Source: Fomitopsis serialis (lineage: Eukaryota > Basidiomycota > Agaricomycetes > Polyporales > Fomitopsidaceae). From it: a stretch of 64,000 nt of DNA. The position numbers and the translations under genes were made by a program. How positions within the stretch are numbered: the stretch's first letter is position 1; each line of letters begins with the position of its first letter. The notes below the pieces were generated by a model. The model was not told the origin of the DNA, did not search any database, and saw nothing but the letters and a program-made list of their open reading frames with translations. This document shows positions 24,596-34,977 of this stretch, one piece after another. The DNA is taken from assembly GCF_022376445.1 (NCBI RefSeq), contig NW_025955135.1:17195-81194 (forward strand), in the 5' to 3' direction.

Positions 24596-25682
24596 GGTAG
24601 CTATACGGGACTGGTCGTTACGTTCGTGCAATAAGGGAAGATTCTACGTGAGCGAGTGGACGGTGAAGAGGAAGGGTGAGTAGCTGAATGTACGTTAGAG
24701 CAAGGATGCACGAATGATGGAGGGCCAGCCTGGCTTGGGTCGTTCCTATTCCCTGCCTTTTATATTGTGTGGCCGTCAGTTCAGATATACGAGCGTTCTG
24801 CCGAATGCGATCCGACATCTCTTCAGGAGACACTTGAACGGCACGAACCACACAAACAGCGCCGTGGAATGGCAGATTGAGATGAAACACAATTCGAAGC
24901 ATCGCATGGTTCTGTACCAAGGAGCATGTAAGCTGTATAAAGCGCGTACAAGAAGTACTTACCCTGAGAGACCAGATGTTTGATGTTAAGCATCGCTTTT
25001 GGGGTATAAACTCCTTACGCCTGGGCCTACGGCTCGAATGCAAGGACTTACATAGGGCGTATCCAGAGGAGAGACAGTTTGAACCTTATCTTGTCTGTCA
25101 TGTCAACCCTGTCTGCCTGCGCTGTAGAATTGACCAACGCACTCGTGATACGCAACTCGGCTGCTGCAACGTTCGCCACGTCCGCCGCAATCAGACGTTT
25201 CGTCAACGGTCCACTTGAACCCCCACCCACCAAGGCATCCAGTAACAGCTCCGAAGGAGGCATCGGCTGCTGCGCTACACCTTTGAAGTCCCCAGCATTC
25301 ACTATGTTCGCTGCGTCTAAACGTCTCCGAGTCAGGAAGCTGTCAACGACCCTCTTGAATTCCCACTCACCTAAGCATCCCATAACAGTATCGAATTTCC
25401 CTCTTTCTCCCCCGGACACTGCGGAGCAGGCGTCGGACCCATCTGCCAAAGGCATAACTGCCTACAGGGTGGTCCCGGTCATGATATCAGGACCATTGTG
25501 GTCAGAGAAGACTACAGCATCTTGGGGCGAGTCAAAAGTGTTCTATCGCGCTTCCTGCTACGACCATTCGACCTTGCCTGACTTTCCTGGTTTCCACAGA
25601 GAGTAAGACACTACATTGGACTCGCGTATGATCAGCACACTGATGTGCGTTCTCTAGCCAAAAGTACCCACCATCCACCTCA
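24596..25682. promoter_or_regulatory. Divergent spacer of unit 2 (B-b)
   Basis: Shared upstream region of secreted copy B and propeller copy b, homologous to the other unit spacers. A 175-codon open frame inside (25079-25606, plus) is not maintained in the sister spacers and was not called a gene. Confidence 0.6.
24690..24764 (-). promoter_or_regulatory. Core promoter of secreted copy B
   Basis: TATAAAA on the minus strand (24764-24758), followed by the conserved block ending TTGCTCTAACGTACATTCAG, about 165 bases before the start codon, as in the other secreted copies. Confidence 0.65.
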
Positions 25683-26947
25683 ATGTCTCCAGCCAACCCC
25701 AGCCCCTGGCCCTCGACGGCGACGTAGAGGCATTCTACGTTCACCAGTCGTATGTACTCACCTTCGGCAAAACCAGCGTCGACATCTGGCGCACGGGAGC
25801 CCCACACGGGCGTCTCGAGCACGTAGCGCACCTCACCCAGTTCGTACAACGTCCGGCGTATCACCTCGACCCTGTCTTCGACACCGACCGTAACTTCATC
25901 GTCATCGCCGACCAGACTGAGGAAAGCGTCCCACCCTCGCTCCTCGTGTTCAGCCTCGTCGACGGTCAACTCATCCGCAAACTCGAGTTGCGTGGCACTC
26001 TGACTGAGGACCGCTTGCGGTACGCCGATGGGAAGGTCCTTGTCGCTGTCGTACTGGAGGACCTCACGACCATATTGCTCTGTGACATCCTCGGGGATGT
26101 CAAGATCCTCGGCCGGGCCACCCTCCCGACGGGCCTCAGGGCGCGCGAGGAGACGCGGCTGAACACGAACGGAGGTGTGCTGTTGCCCGTCCACGTCAGC
26201 CCGAACGGCGACCTCATCGCGACGTCGTCCGAATCATGGGGTGACAAGATGGAGGTCTTGCGCTGGCGCGGGGCCGACGTTCCCAACTCACCGGAGCCAG
26301 ACACGAGCTTCGCGCTCGAGGTCGGTGTCGAAGACGGCGATCAGATCTACCCGACCTGCAGTGCGTCCCTGGACGCGAATACCTTCCTGCTGGCTGTGTA
26401 CGAGGCAGACGGTAACGTCCTCCCGGTTCAATCCGCGTGCCAGACGTCGATCTATGCCATCGACACGGAGACCATGACCATCCGGTGGCACGCTGAGCCC
26501 ATAGGAGGCTGGGTGCACACCGTTCGACATGTCGCCGCGCTGGACATCATCGTCGCGTTTGGACGGCACGACCACGGGGACGGCATACAGTCCGACAAGT
26601 TCGGATACGTCGTCGTCCTCGATCCTGCGACGGGCAGCCAGCGGCAGACGGAGACGATCAATCACGGCGTGCAGGGCACTGCAGTAGAGTATTGCGGGCT
26701 CAGCGAGACCGGGGATAGCTTCGCGGTCGTCGTTGTCTTCGCTGATGGGTCCGTATGCGCGGTCGACCTGAAGCGATTCTTGGAGCATGGCTTCCCGAAG
26801 CAAGGCGAGCGAGTGGTGGTTTCGAGGGTTCTGCCCGAGGGATCTAGCGTCAAGGAAGTGGCCATAGCTGGGCACACAGTGATCATTTCCTTCGACGACG
26901 GCAGCGGGTCTCCGCGCAGCCTGTACTTTGGCCTGTCAGTGGAGTAA
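25683..26947 (+). pseudogene. Beta-propeller-like protein, array copy b (single N-terminal frameshift)
   Basis: Full-length copy whose only visible defect is a one-base loss just after the start (about 25697: GCCAACCCCAG where intact copies have a CTCCCAG-type sequence), which takes the first ATG out of frame. Downstream the frame is open to the stop at 26945-26947: VFSLVDGQLIRKLELRG, KMEVLRWRGADVPNSPEPD, YAIDTETMTIRWHAEPIGG and VEYCGLSETGDSFAVVVVFA are all intact. It could still be translated from an internal start. Subgroup a/b/d. The protein lacks a signal peptide and shows repeated beta-strand motifs ending in hydrophobic-D/T patterns, typical of WD40-like propellers; no catalytic motif was seen. 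A base-call error is possible. Confidence 0.72.
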
Positions 26948-27611
26948 GAGTCCATGCGTAGAGGGCCGAGGCGCCACATACAAAACATATACTTTTTGTT
27001 TGGTACGATACAATGAAGTAGATCAAAACCAATACTTACTGTATGTAGTACCATACACAAGCAGACAAATGATATCAACTTGACGGGCACCACAAACTCA
27101 GGAGACGCGACGCGACGCGCCCAGCGCGTCGCGCGCGAGGAGATTTACACGCGCTTTTCGATGAAGGTGCTCATGATCATGTTCTTCCGCTAAGGACGAG
27201 CTACTGTGCTCGGCCGGTACATATTTTGATTCGGACTAAGGAAGGCAGCGGCCGACCGTACTCAAATGCAACGACTCAGAGCGGCTGAAGAATAGACTGT
27301 AGAAAGGTAAGAGGTACTCCCTGCGTGCAATCCTTGCAATACACGCCCCGAAACGAGGAAAAGTACTGCCACCTTGTGATGATCGCATTAGACTTGAGTG
27401 TCATCCGCTGATAGGCCGAACGCTCGAGTGCGGTACGATATCCGAGTCGTATGGCAATCCACTCAGGCTGCTTATTACTATTCGGGCCACAAAACCAAGC
27501 GCAGTAGCAGACTCCGTGACAAGACTGTCAGCCAGGAAATAAAAAGGTCATCACGATAGCAACGATGCAAATACATATTTCAATGCTACTCTCCGTCCTA
27601 CCCAACCCGTC
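26948..27611. repeat. Convergent spacer b/C with GC-rich hairpin
   Basis: No gene. The first 95 bases match the region after copy a. A perfect 10-bp inverted repeat (CGCGACGCGC at 27111-27120, loop CCA, GCGCGTCGCG at 27124-27133) sits in a GC-rich patch. From about 27180 the segment resembles, in reverse orientation, the E/f spacer at 50590-50800. It probably contains the polyadenylation signals of both flanking genes. Confidence 0.65.
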
Positions 27612-28502
27612 CTAACAATCCCACCCGGTGCCACCGACGTCGCTCTATCTTCGCCGGGTAGCACTGTGCGTTGGACACCGACACGCAGATGTGTTCCCCC
27701 AAGGCGTCTGCACAGCGTAATTCCCACTCGTCACCGACTTCTTTGACTTGCCCGTGTTGAGCGCGGCCGCGAGCGCGGCCTTGCATATCTCGGCGACCTG
27801 TTCCCGCGTGTACTTGTGCGCAAGGTGTGTCGCCTTACCGTGCGCGTCGTTATCAATCCATAGTGTCTTGCTCTTCGCAGGAAAAACGATATGGTCAGTC
27901 GGGGAAAAGGCATGAGGCAAAGCAGCTTACCCCCTTGGCTAGCGTCACTTGAGCGAGAGACGTCGTTGTGTCGATGGTCATGTGTTCAGCAGTGCCCTTG
28001 TTGTCATCGTGCGCGAACCAAGTCGACGTGAGTGCCGGCCGGAGTCTGCCTTGTCGGGACGGCCATCCAGGACGTGCGTCTCTATCCCTGTCCATTTCAC
28101 ATCGGCTCTCGCAGCGACATACCACTCTCGTGCGGCATGGATCTACGGTACACGCATCAGCATTGACGCAAACTAATCAGGTACAGTGCAGGGTACTTAC
28201 GGCGGTCGCCTTCTTGCATTGAGTTGCAGATGTCGCAAGCTTTCCAGCGTGGTCTTCCTTCGCTTCACAAGTTTGCGTGTCCAGTGAGAACCCACAACGG
28301 CTCGCGCGGACTGCAATAGCAGGGATTGTGAATGACAGCTTGGAGGCAGCCAACGCAAATATGACGTACCACAGGAGTCGCAATCTGTTAGTCTTGCGCA
28401 GGCTATCGCATCGTGTCGCGAAGGTGTAACAGGGACTGCCTGCGCTACGAAGACAGTGCAAAGGAGAGTGACGGTGGCGAGAAGAGCAGTAGTAAGACGC
28501 AT
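27612..28502 (-). pseudogene. Small secreted cysteine-rich protein, array copy C (frameshifted)
   Basis: Copy C is closest to copy E (signal peptide MRLTTALLATVTLLCTVFVA in both). Exons 1 and 2 are open (CARLTDCDSC; SRCGFSLDTQTCEAKEDHAG). In exon 3 a one-base loss near 28034 (GGCACTCACG where others read GGCATCTCACG) shifts the frame exactly at the GRH motif. A second disruption near 27640 destroys the C-terminal NIHATT...GGKC end, although QCYPAK is still readable. The promoter block and splice sites are preserved, so decay is recent. It is the only clearly broken secreted copy of the eight. Confidence 0.78.
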
Positions 28503-29202
28503 GGTGGATGTATGGACTGGTCGTTATGTTCGTGCGGTGAGGGGAGTTTCTGAATTAGTGTCTTGAAAGCAGATTAGAAGGATGGACAAGTAGTTGAAAG
28601 TACGTTAGAGCAAGATTGCACGCGTGAAGGAGGACCGGCCTGGCTTTGGACATCGCTCCGTCCTGCCTTTTATATCTGGCAAATATCGGCCTTGACACGA
28701 GCGTCGGTGGACAGTTCGTTCCGACAGGCGACCGTTTACTAACCGAGTGTGCCCCGCCAGCTCTCCAGCGGGGTCATGCCAGTCATGATAGCACCACACG
28801 CGGACAAGGCGCGGTCACCTTGAGCACCCGGAGGTTTGAAACCAGCGAAGAAGTCGACAACCATCTTCCGGAACCCACATTCCGCCGCCCGTAACATACT
28901 CCGGAGAAAGCGTGGACTGATCTGGTACTGCACCTTTGAAGCCCAGGTTCACCGCAAGTTCGCCGTACCCAAACGTCTCAGGAAGCCCCTCTTAACCGCG
29001 CGCCCACCGAAGCATCCCGTAACGGTATCCGTGAGGGGCCACAGCATCTGGGGGGCTCAAAAGTGTTCCATCGCGCCCCCTACGACCATCAATTCGACCT
29101 TGCTTGACTTCCGCCTGCAGAGAGTGAGACGCTACATTGGATCGCGTAGATTCAGTATGCTGACGCGCTTTGTCCAGGCAACACTACCCACCATCCACCT
29201 CG
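28503..29202. promoter_or_regulatory. Divergent spacer of unit 3 (C-c), shortened
   Basis: At about 700 bases this is the shortest of the seven spacers (others 0.96-1.28 kb). It keeps the C-proximal TATA block and the c-proximal region, so an internal stretch has been lost. Confidence 0.55.
28600..28674 (-). promoter_or_regulatory. Core promoter of secreted copy C
   Basis: TATAAAA on the minus strand (28674-28668), followed by the conserved GGCCGGTCCTCCTTCACGCG and TTGCTCTAACGTAC block, about 165 bases before the start codon. Confidence 0.65.
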
Positions 29203-30466
29203 ATGTCTCCCCAGCCTTTGACTCTCGACGGCGACGTAGAGACATTCTACGTCCATCAGTCCTATGTACTCACCTTCGGCAAAACCAGCGTCGATGTCTG
29301 GCGTGCGGGAGGCCCACACGAGCGCTCGAGCACGTAGCGCACCTCGCCCACTTCGTACAACCTCCGGCATATCACCTTGAACCCATCTTCGACATCGACC
29401 GTAACCTCATCATCGTCGCCGATCAGGCCCAGACAAAGTCCCACCCTCGCTCTTCGTATTCAGCCTCGTCGACGGTCACCTCATCCGCAAGCTCGAGCTG
29501 TATGGCACCTTGACCGAGGATCACCTGTGGTACGCTGACGGCAAGGTCGTTGTCGCCATAGTAGAGGACCTCACCACAGCCTTGCTCTGCGACGTCCTCG
29601 GGGACGGCGGGGTCCTCGGCCGGGCCACCCTCCCCTCACGTCTCAGGGCGCGCGAGGAGAAGCGGGTGAACACGAACGGAGGCGTGCTGTTGCCCGTCCA
29701 CGTCAGGCCGAACGGCGACATCATCGCGACGTCGTCCGAGGCGTGGGGTGATAAGATGGAGGTCCTGCGCTGGCGCGGGGCCGACGTTCCCAACTCACCG
29801 GAGCCAGACGCTAGCTTCGAGCTCGAGGTCGGGATCAAGGACGGCGATGAGATCCACCCGACATGCAGTGTGCCCCTGGACAGGAACACCTTCCTGCTGG
29901 CCGTTTACGAGGCACACGGCAGCATGCTCCAGGTGCAATCCGCCTGCCAGACGTCGATCTATGCCATCGACACGGAGACCATGACCATCCGGTGGCACGC
30001 TGAGCCCATCGGAGGTTGGGTGCACACCGTTCGATACGTCGCCGCTCTGAATGTCATCGTCGGGTTTGGACGGCACGACAACGGGGACGCCATACAGTCC
30101 GACAAGTTCGGATATGTCGTTATCCTCGACCCCGCGACGGGCATCCAGCAGCAGACGGAGAAGATCAACCACGGTGTACAGGGCACTGCAGTGGAGTATG
30201 GCGGGCTCCGTCAGACCGGGGATAGCTTCGCGGTCGTTGTTGTCTTCGCTGATGGGTCAGTGTGCGCGGTCGACCTGAAGCGTTTCCTGGAACATGGGTT
30301 CCCCAGAGAAGGCGAGCGAGTGGTGGTTTCTAAGCCGCTGCCAGAGGGGTCTAGAGTCAAGGAGGTAGCTGTAGGTGGGCAGACAGTGATTATTTCTGTC
30401 GACGACGGCAGTGATTCTCCGCGCGTCGTGTATTTTAGCCTGGAGGCCAACGGGTATGTACAGTAG
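29203..30466 (+). pseudogene. Beta-propeller-like protein, array copy c (two frameshifts)
   Basis: Closest to copy e (shared VETFYVHQSYVLTFGKTSVD, VWRAGGPHER and GTLTEDHLWYADGKVVVA). Starts MSPQPLTLDGDVETFYV. A one-base loss near 29321 (GAGCGCTCGAGC against a GCGCCTCGAGC-type sequence) shifts the frame at ...GGPHER. The second break near 29433 (CCCAGACAAAGTCCC against CCCAGGAGAATGTCCC in e) shifts it again. From 29510 the frame is open for 318 codons to 30466, ending YFSLEANGYVQ, a tail unlike other copies. Degenerate relative to right-arm copies. Sequencing error is less likely here because substitutions are also frequent. Confidence 0.75.
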
Positions 30467-30855
30467 TGGCCGTCGAGGCAATGAATTATGCCAGTACGCT
30501 GTCACAGCCACGTGATGCGTGACTCCTGGTGTCAAAGACAGTCACCAAGCCGCTCGATGTGTGCGTGCCAAGGGTCCACTGCATGAGGCTTGGGCCAGCC
30601 TCATCACGCACCACTTCGAGCACAATCAATACAGACGAAGTGGCGATCCCGAAAGTGTACAATTGATCATGGTATTCGGAGTGTGATACAAGCATCACTT
30701 AATCCCATCGACGGCTACAAAACGTTACGGTTCCTGGTAAGTCACTAGAGCCACTGGCACCTCGTGTTGTACTGCCAACGAAAAGCAATGCGGACAAATT
30801 TTACACCTCGCGCTGCATAAGGAGCGTCAATCAATCTACATACAACACGTCGAGC
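30467..30855. other. Spacer at inner end of left arm
   Basis: About 390 bases between propeller c and the repeat-protein gene. No gene, no clear repeat. The homology of the array stops near 30480. Confidence 0.45.
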
Positions 30856-31696
30856 TCAATCCAGGTCGAGCGAGCCATCGAAGAATTCACGGTCAAACAG
30901 CTCTCGAGGGCGCGAGCCGACGCCGTGGGTGCCGCCGTTGGCGACGTGGTGCACCTTCCCACTGTGATCAAGGTAGGCACGGTCAACCAGCTCTCGAGGG
31001 CGCGAGCCGACGCCGCCGTGGCCACCGTTAGATGTATGGTGTACCTCCCCGTTGTGTCCAAGGTAGGCACGGTCAACTAGCTCTCGCGGGCGGGAGCCGA
31101 CGCCGTGGGTGCCGCCGTTGGCGACGTGGTGCACCTTCCCACTGTGATCAAGGTAGGCACGGTCGACCAGCTCTCGCGGGCGGGAGCCGACTCCGCCGCG
31201 GCCGCCATTCGCGACGTGATGCACCTTCCCACTGCGATCAAGGTAGGCACGGTCAACCAGCTCTCGAGGGCGGGAGCCGACGCCGTGGGTGCCGCCATTG
31301 GCGACGTGGTGCACCTTCCCGCTGTGATCAAGGTAGGCACGGTCAACCAGCTCTCCTCGCGGGCGAGAACCGACACCGCCGCGGCCGCCGTTGGCGACGT
31401 GGTGCACCTTCCCACTGCGATCAAGGTAGGCACGGTCGACCAGCTCTCGAGGGCGGGAACCGACTCCGCCGGTGGAAACGCGCCGGCCAGAGGAGTGGTG
31501 CATCTCCCCGTTGTGTCCAAGGTAGGAAGCGCGAGACTGCAAGTCAACGTCCACGTCGCGGGGCTCGCTGCAGACAACATCAGCTCAGAAACATTATAGC
31601 GATTGTGGAAACTTACAACTCGGCGAAAGATGCGAAGACGGGTGTGGTGGAGGCGGCCGTGGCCAAGGTCAAAGCGAGGATGGTGCTGCAGCGCAT
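30856..31696 (-). CDS. Secreted protein made of 30-residue tandem repeats (possible Kex2-processed peptide precursor)
   Basis: Two exons: 31696-31617 encodes a signal peptide (MRCSTILALTLATAASTTPV, then FASFAEF); a 49-nt GT-AG intron (31616-31568) follows; the second exon runs from 31567 to the stop at 30856, total about 263 residues. After a short acidic spacer there is one degenerate unit and then six repeats of 30 residues of the form ELVDRAYLDHSGKVHHVANG followed by GTHGVGSRPR. Three units are identical and others differ at D/G, H/R and TH/RG. Each ends in SRPR, and Pro-Arg is a known minor Kex2 site, so release of short His/Gly-containing peptides is plausible, as in fungal repeat precursors. 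Alternatives are a structural wall protein or a metal-binding repeat protein. Not a member of the two array families. Confidence 0.7.
30890..31490. repeat. 90-base tandem repeat (coding)
   Basis: About six and a half units of 90 bases, recognisable by AAGGTAGGCACGGTC (once per unit) and by GGCGACGTGGTGCACCTTCC. Because the unit length is a multiple of three, several frames on both strands stay open here; only the minus-strand frame with a signal peptide was called coding. Confidence 0.9.
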
Positions 31697-33518
31697 AGTG
31701 AAGATTGTCGGTGATGAGGCGAAGGTAGGTAGTGTGGTCGTTGGGGAAAGTGAGCGCGGCGAATAAAGGCGGGGGTCGTAAAATAATCAAGCAAGGCTGT
31801 TGATCGAGAATAACCAGGTAAGCGTAGTGCTCGCACGTAGGAAGACAGGCAGGATACTCACCAACCAGTGCCGATGCTGTCGTGAGCTCGAAAGGTAGAA
31901 GTTGTGAGAGCTGGGGAGCTTGTACAGACAGCAACACTTATTTATATGCAACAAGGTCGGCAGACTCGCCCGCCCAGACGTAGACATCTGTCGCAGAATG
32001 ACACCGAGGCGCAACGTCGATATCAGGATCTGCACTGGATCACCACAGTGCTGGAGCGAATTCATCAGACTCATCAGGAGGAAGGCGCATATGATCTCCT
32101 GTCTTGGGGCTGTCTTGGGGTGGTCGTGTACCATAGCTGCTGCAGCTGTGGGCTTTGCGCCATGTGCGGTCACACAGTGGCGGCAAATCTGCCAAGACTG
32201 CGCACAGGGCGACCACCTGCGAAACAAATCCATATTGCGGTCTATATCGCCGTCGAATGAACTGCTGGACCTATGCATTAATTGCGACCGTCAGGCGCAC
32301 ACCGCACTGTCCCTGAGCGTCGCCGGCGTGAGCCCGGTATGCGTCAAGATAAGTTGCGGCGTACCAATCAAATCCTGCGCAACGCACGCGGACCAAATCC
32401 GTGTATGCACGTTACTGAGTGATTGGTCGCTATGCTCAATGTCTGAATCAGAATACAGGAAGCCGTATAGCGAAGACACTGACACTAAGTACGTTGAGCC
32501 TCGGGCCCGGTAATCTGGCCAAGGTACTAGCTATTGATCCTGACGATGGGAGCCCTGGTCCTTGCTCCAGAACAGCTTGGTCCGCGGACGATCTCGGCGA
32601 AGAGCGCGACAGAAATGACTGCCAGTGGCCATTGTTCCGCATCGCATGTTGAGTCGTTGGACATCTAGCCCGACTCTGAACCCAGCGCACGGACCGCAGA
32701 ATGGTCTAGTGAAGATTGTTATGCGCGATAGGTACCCGATACATGTCCGGAGAATTACATACCTCAGGCTGACCATGGGCGGATGGGTCATGAATGTCTA
32801 CGAGGGGAGGGCTTGGTCGACGACGCGGCTGGCCACGGAGCGGGAGCGTGTTTATATGTTCATCTTCGTGACGCACTGATTTTCCGAGTTGAGAACGGTA
32901 CCCTGTACATCAAAACTCACCTAAGTGAGAGTAGGTCCATCGACGAAGCTTGAAAGCTTGAAGCTTCGTCACCATTGTGACTCAGCTATTACAGTACTAT
33001 CAGATCCGAGTCCAGTACTCCCATTCAGTACTAATTTGATGGTGTGTAGATACACGTCACTCTCCGAAGAACATGCTCTCAGTCTTCAAGGTATGAAAGA
33101 CGGAGACGACTCGGAAGTTGGACAACAAGTTACGCCGATACCAACTTATCAGACACGAGACAGGACTCGCTGTCACTTCCCGGTGGCAGTGAATTGTGGG
33201 GTGAACAGGGAGGAAACACAGCCAAAATCCGCTGGCGAACGCGTCGAAGAGGGATAAATTGAGACGGGCGATATGTATGGCGGAGGGAGGAGAAGGAGGA
33301 GAGGTCGAAGATGCACGTGAGGAACACGGACATGCGGCGGTATAATTTACGTACAGACGCGGTGGCGCGGATCAGCTGTCTGCTTGTCTTCCTTCCAGCA
33401 TGCGAGGAACGCCCATATCGCCCCAATTCTCTTCCTCTTTTTCTCTTCTCCCGCAGTCTGCTGCCCGCCGTCTCCCGGGTCGCTTACGCACCGCCATCTC
33501 TTGCGACTGCTGGCGTTC
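31697..33518. other. Unassigned stretch
   Basis: About 1.8 kb upstream of two divergent genes. The first 100-150 bases should hold the promoter of the repeat protein. Overlapping open frames around 31900-32510 have no recognisable features. The last 300 bases are purine- then pyrimidine-rich (CTCTTCCTCTTTTTCTCTTC near 33430), typical of a fungal promoter before 33519. Confidence 0.4.
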
Positions 33519-34470
33519 ATGACATCTGAGACTCAGAGGGTAGATAACTCGACTCCCACCGCTGAGCGGCACGGCCAGACGAACGTGCCGCAGCCATCTC
33601 AGGGCGGAAGCCCCCAGCCAGGGTAAGTCGTCTCGGTGTAGCGTCGCGGCTGTGCTGAGCAGAGTCTGTCTGCAGTGATTTGAGTGCTGCCTTTGCCTCC
33701 ATATCTCGCCGGACTCTTCGGTACGAGCATCAGATCAAGGACCTCGAGGTGAGTCAAATCCATCACCGGTCTTAACCTCGCGGCAAACAGCTTTCGTTTT
33801 ATCCCCCAGGGCAAGCTGACGGTCAACATGAGCAACTCTCGCGCCGTCCACAACCTCTTGCAGGAGGTCCTCTCCGGTCTGCACGTACGTACCGCTGCAC
33901 CTACTGCGATCGCTCAGTATCTCACGTCAGTATACCTTCACAGCAAAGCCAGCGCCGCGCGGACGTCGCTTCGAACACCACTGTCCCCCACATCGAGCAG
34001 TCCCTCGCTGAGGATCTTGACGCCCTCTCCTATCTCGACGAGCACCTCCCCCGCGTCCAGCAGCAGGTCCACGACATCCGGCATGTCTACGACCGTGGTA
34101 GGGACAAGGTGCGTTAAACCATCATGCCCTTGTTCCCTGGGGCCCACCTCGCCGCTGTATACGGTGCCTGACTCGCTCCAGGCACATGAATTGATCACCG
34201 AGCTCGAGTGGCTGAACACCCCGCTCTCCGCGCGTCTCCGCACCATCATCTTCACGCCGAACGCACCTGTCAGTTCTCGAGGGAAGGCGTTCATCGTGCG
34301 TTCTCTCAGCTGTGATTCTACCCTGTGCACCGCTGACATCGCCTCGCTCGTAGCGCACGCTTTTTGCTCTGGCCCTCCTGGTATGCATATGGATAACGTG
34401 GATCACTCTGCGCGGTGCCGTCAGGGCTCACCGTCAGCGCCTCGTCTGGGGCGAACGCCTGATGAGCTGA
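33519..34470 (+). CDS. Tail-anchored coiled-coil membrane protein, function unknown
   Basis: Six exons that join in frame. Exon 1 (33519-33622) encodes a polar start (MTSETQRVDN). Exon 2 begins at 33676 (DLSAAFASISRRTLRYEHQI, then KDLEG). Following exons give KLTVNMSNSRAVHNLLQEVL, then QSQRRADVASNT, then AEDLDALSYLDEHLPRVQQQ and AHELITELEWLNTPLSARLR. The last exon gives one hydrophobic segment (LFALALLVCIWITWITL) followed by a basic tail (RAHRQRLVWGERLMS) and stop at 34468-34470. The layout is a cytosolic helical domain plus a single C-terminal membrane anchor. It resembles SNARE-like or organelle tail-anchored proteins in shape, but I do not recognise the family. No signal peptide. It is well spliced and looks functional. 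Confidence 0.68.
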
Positions 34471-34977
34471 CACTGCCGGGATCTCATCGGACGCACGCGA
34501 TACATGATGTCTACAGTTGGACGTCGCCCCGATACTTCGCTTCCCGAACATGGTCTTTCCCTAACTTGTGCAATTAGCTCATCGCACGGTCCACTGCTCC
34601 ATCTGGCTTGATGCCCTACCGTCGCTCTATGGGATCCTAGTGGTGTTGTGTAACATTATTGCTGTATTATAATCACCTGGCTTCAGTCGTGTAGGATGTT
34701 CGCTTTCTGTAGACACTTGGAGGAACTTGTATATGCTTTACCCGCACGTCATTGAGACTGATTGGACCGACGCAAAGTCACCACACCGCCTCACCCTCCC
34801 ACTAGACTTCTTTTTCATTCGGCGCATGTATGATAGCCCTCAAGGCCTCATGATTCGTCTAGATCACGCTGGCATTTTCTGTGTCACTGACCCCGAGCCT
34901 CAGCTCCAAGTCGGATTCATAGCGACGTTCAGCGTAATATACATCGAGCTTGGGGCACATATCCCCTATCCGGGCCC
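34471..34977. other. Convergent spacer between tail-anchored gene and P450
   Basis: About 500 bases between two converging 3' ends. A long plus-strand frame starting at 34727 runs over the P450 3' exons and is treated as antisense shadow. TATTATAATC near 34666 may belong to a polyadenylation region. Confidence 0.45.

Noticed and set aside
25079..25606. 175-codon ORF inside the B-b spacer
   Set aside because: Not conserved as an open frame in sister spacers and overlaps conserved non-coding blocks.
31105..31599. Plus-strand repeat ORF with Val/Gly/Leu-rich translation
   Set aside because: The 90-base repeat keeps several frames open. Only the minus-strand frame has a signal peptide and a proper intron.
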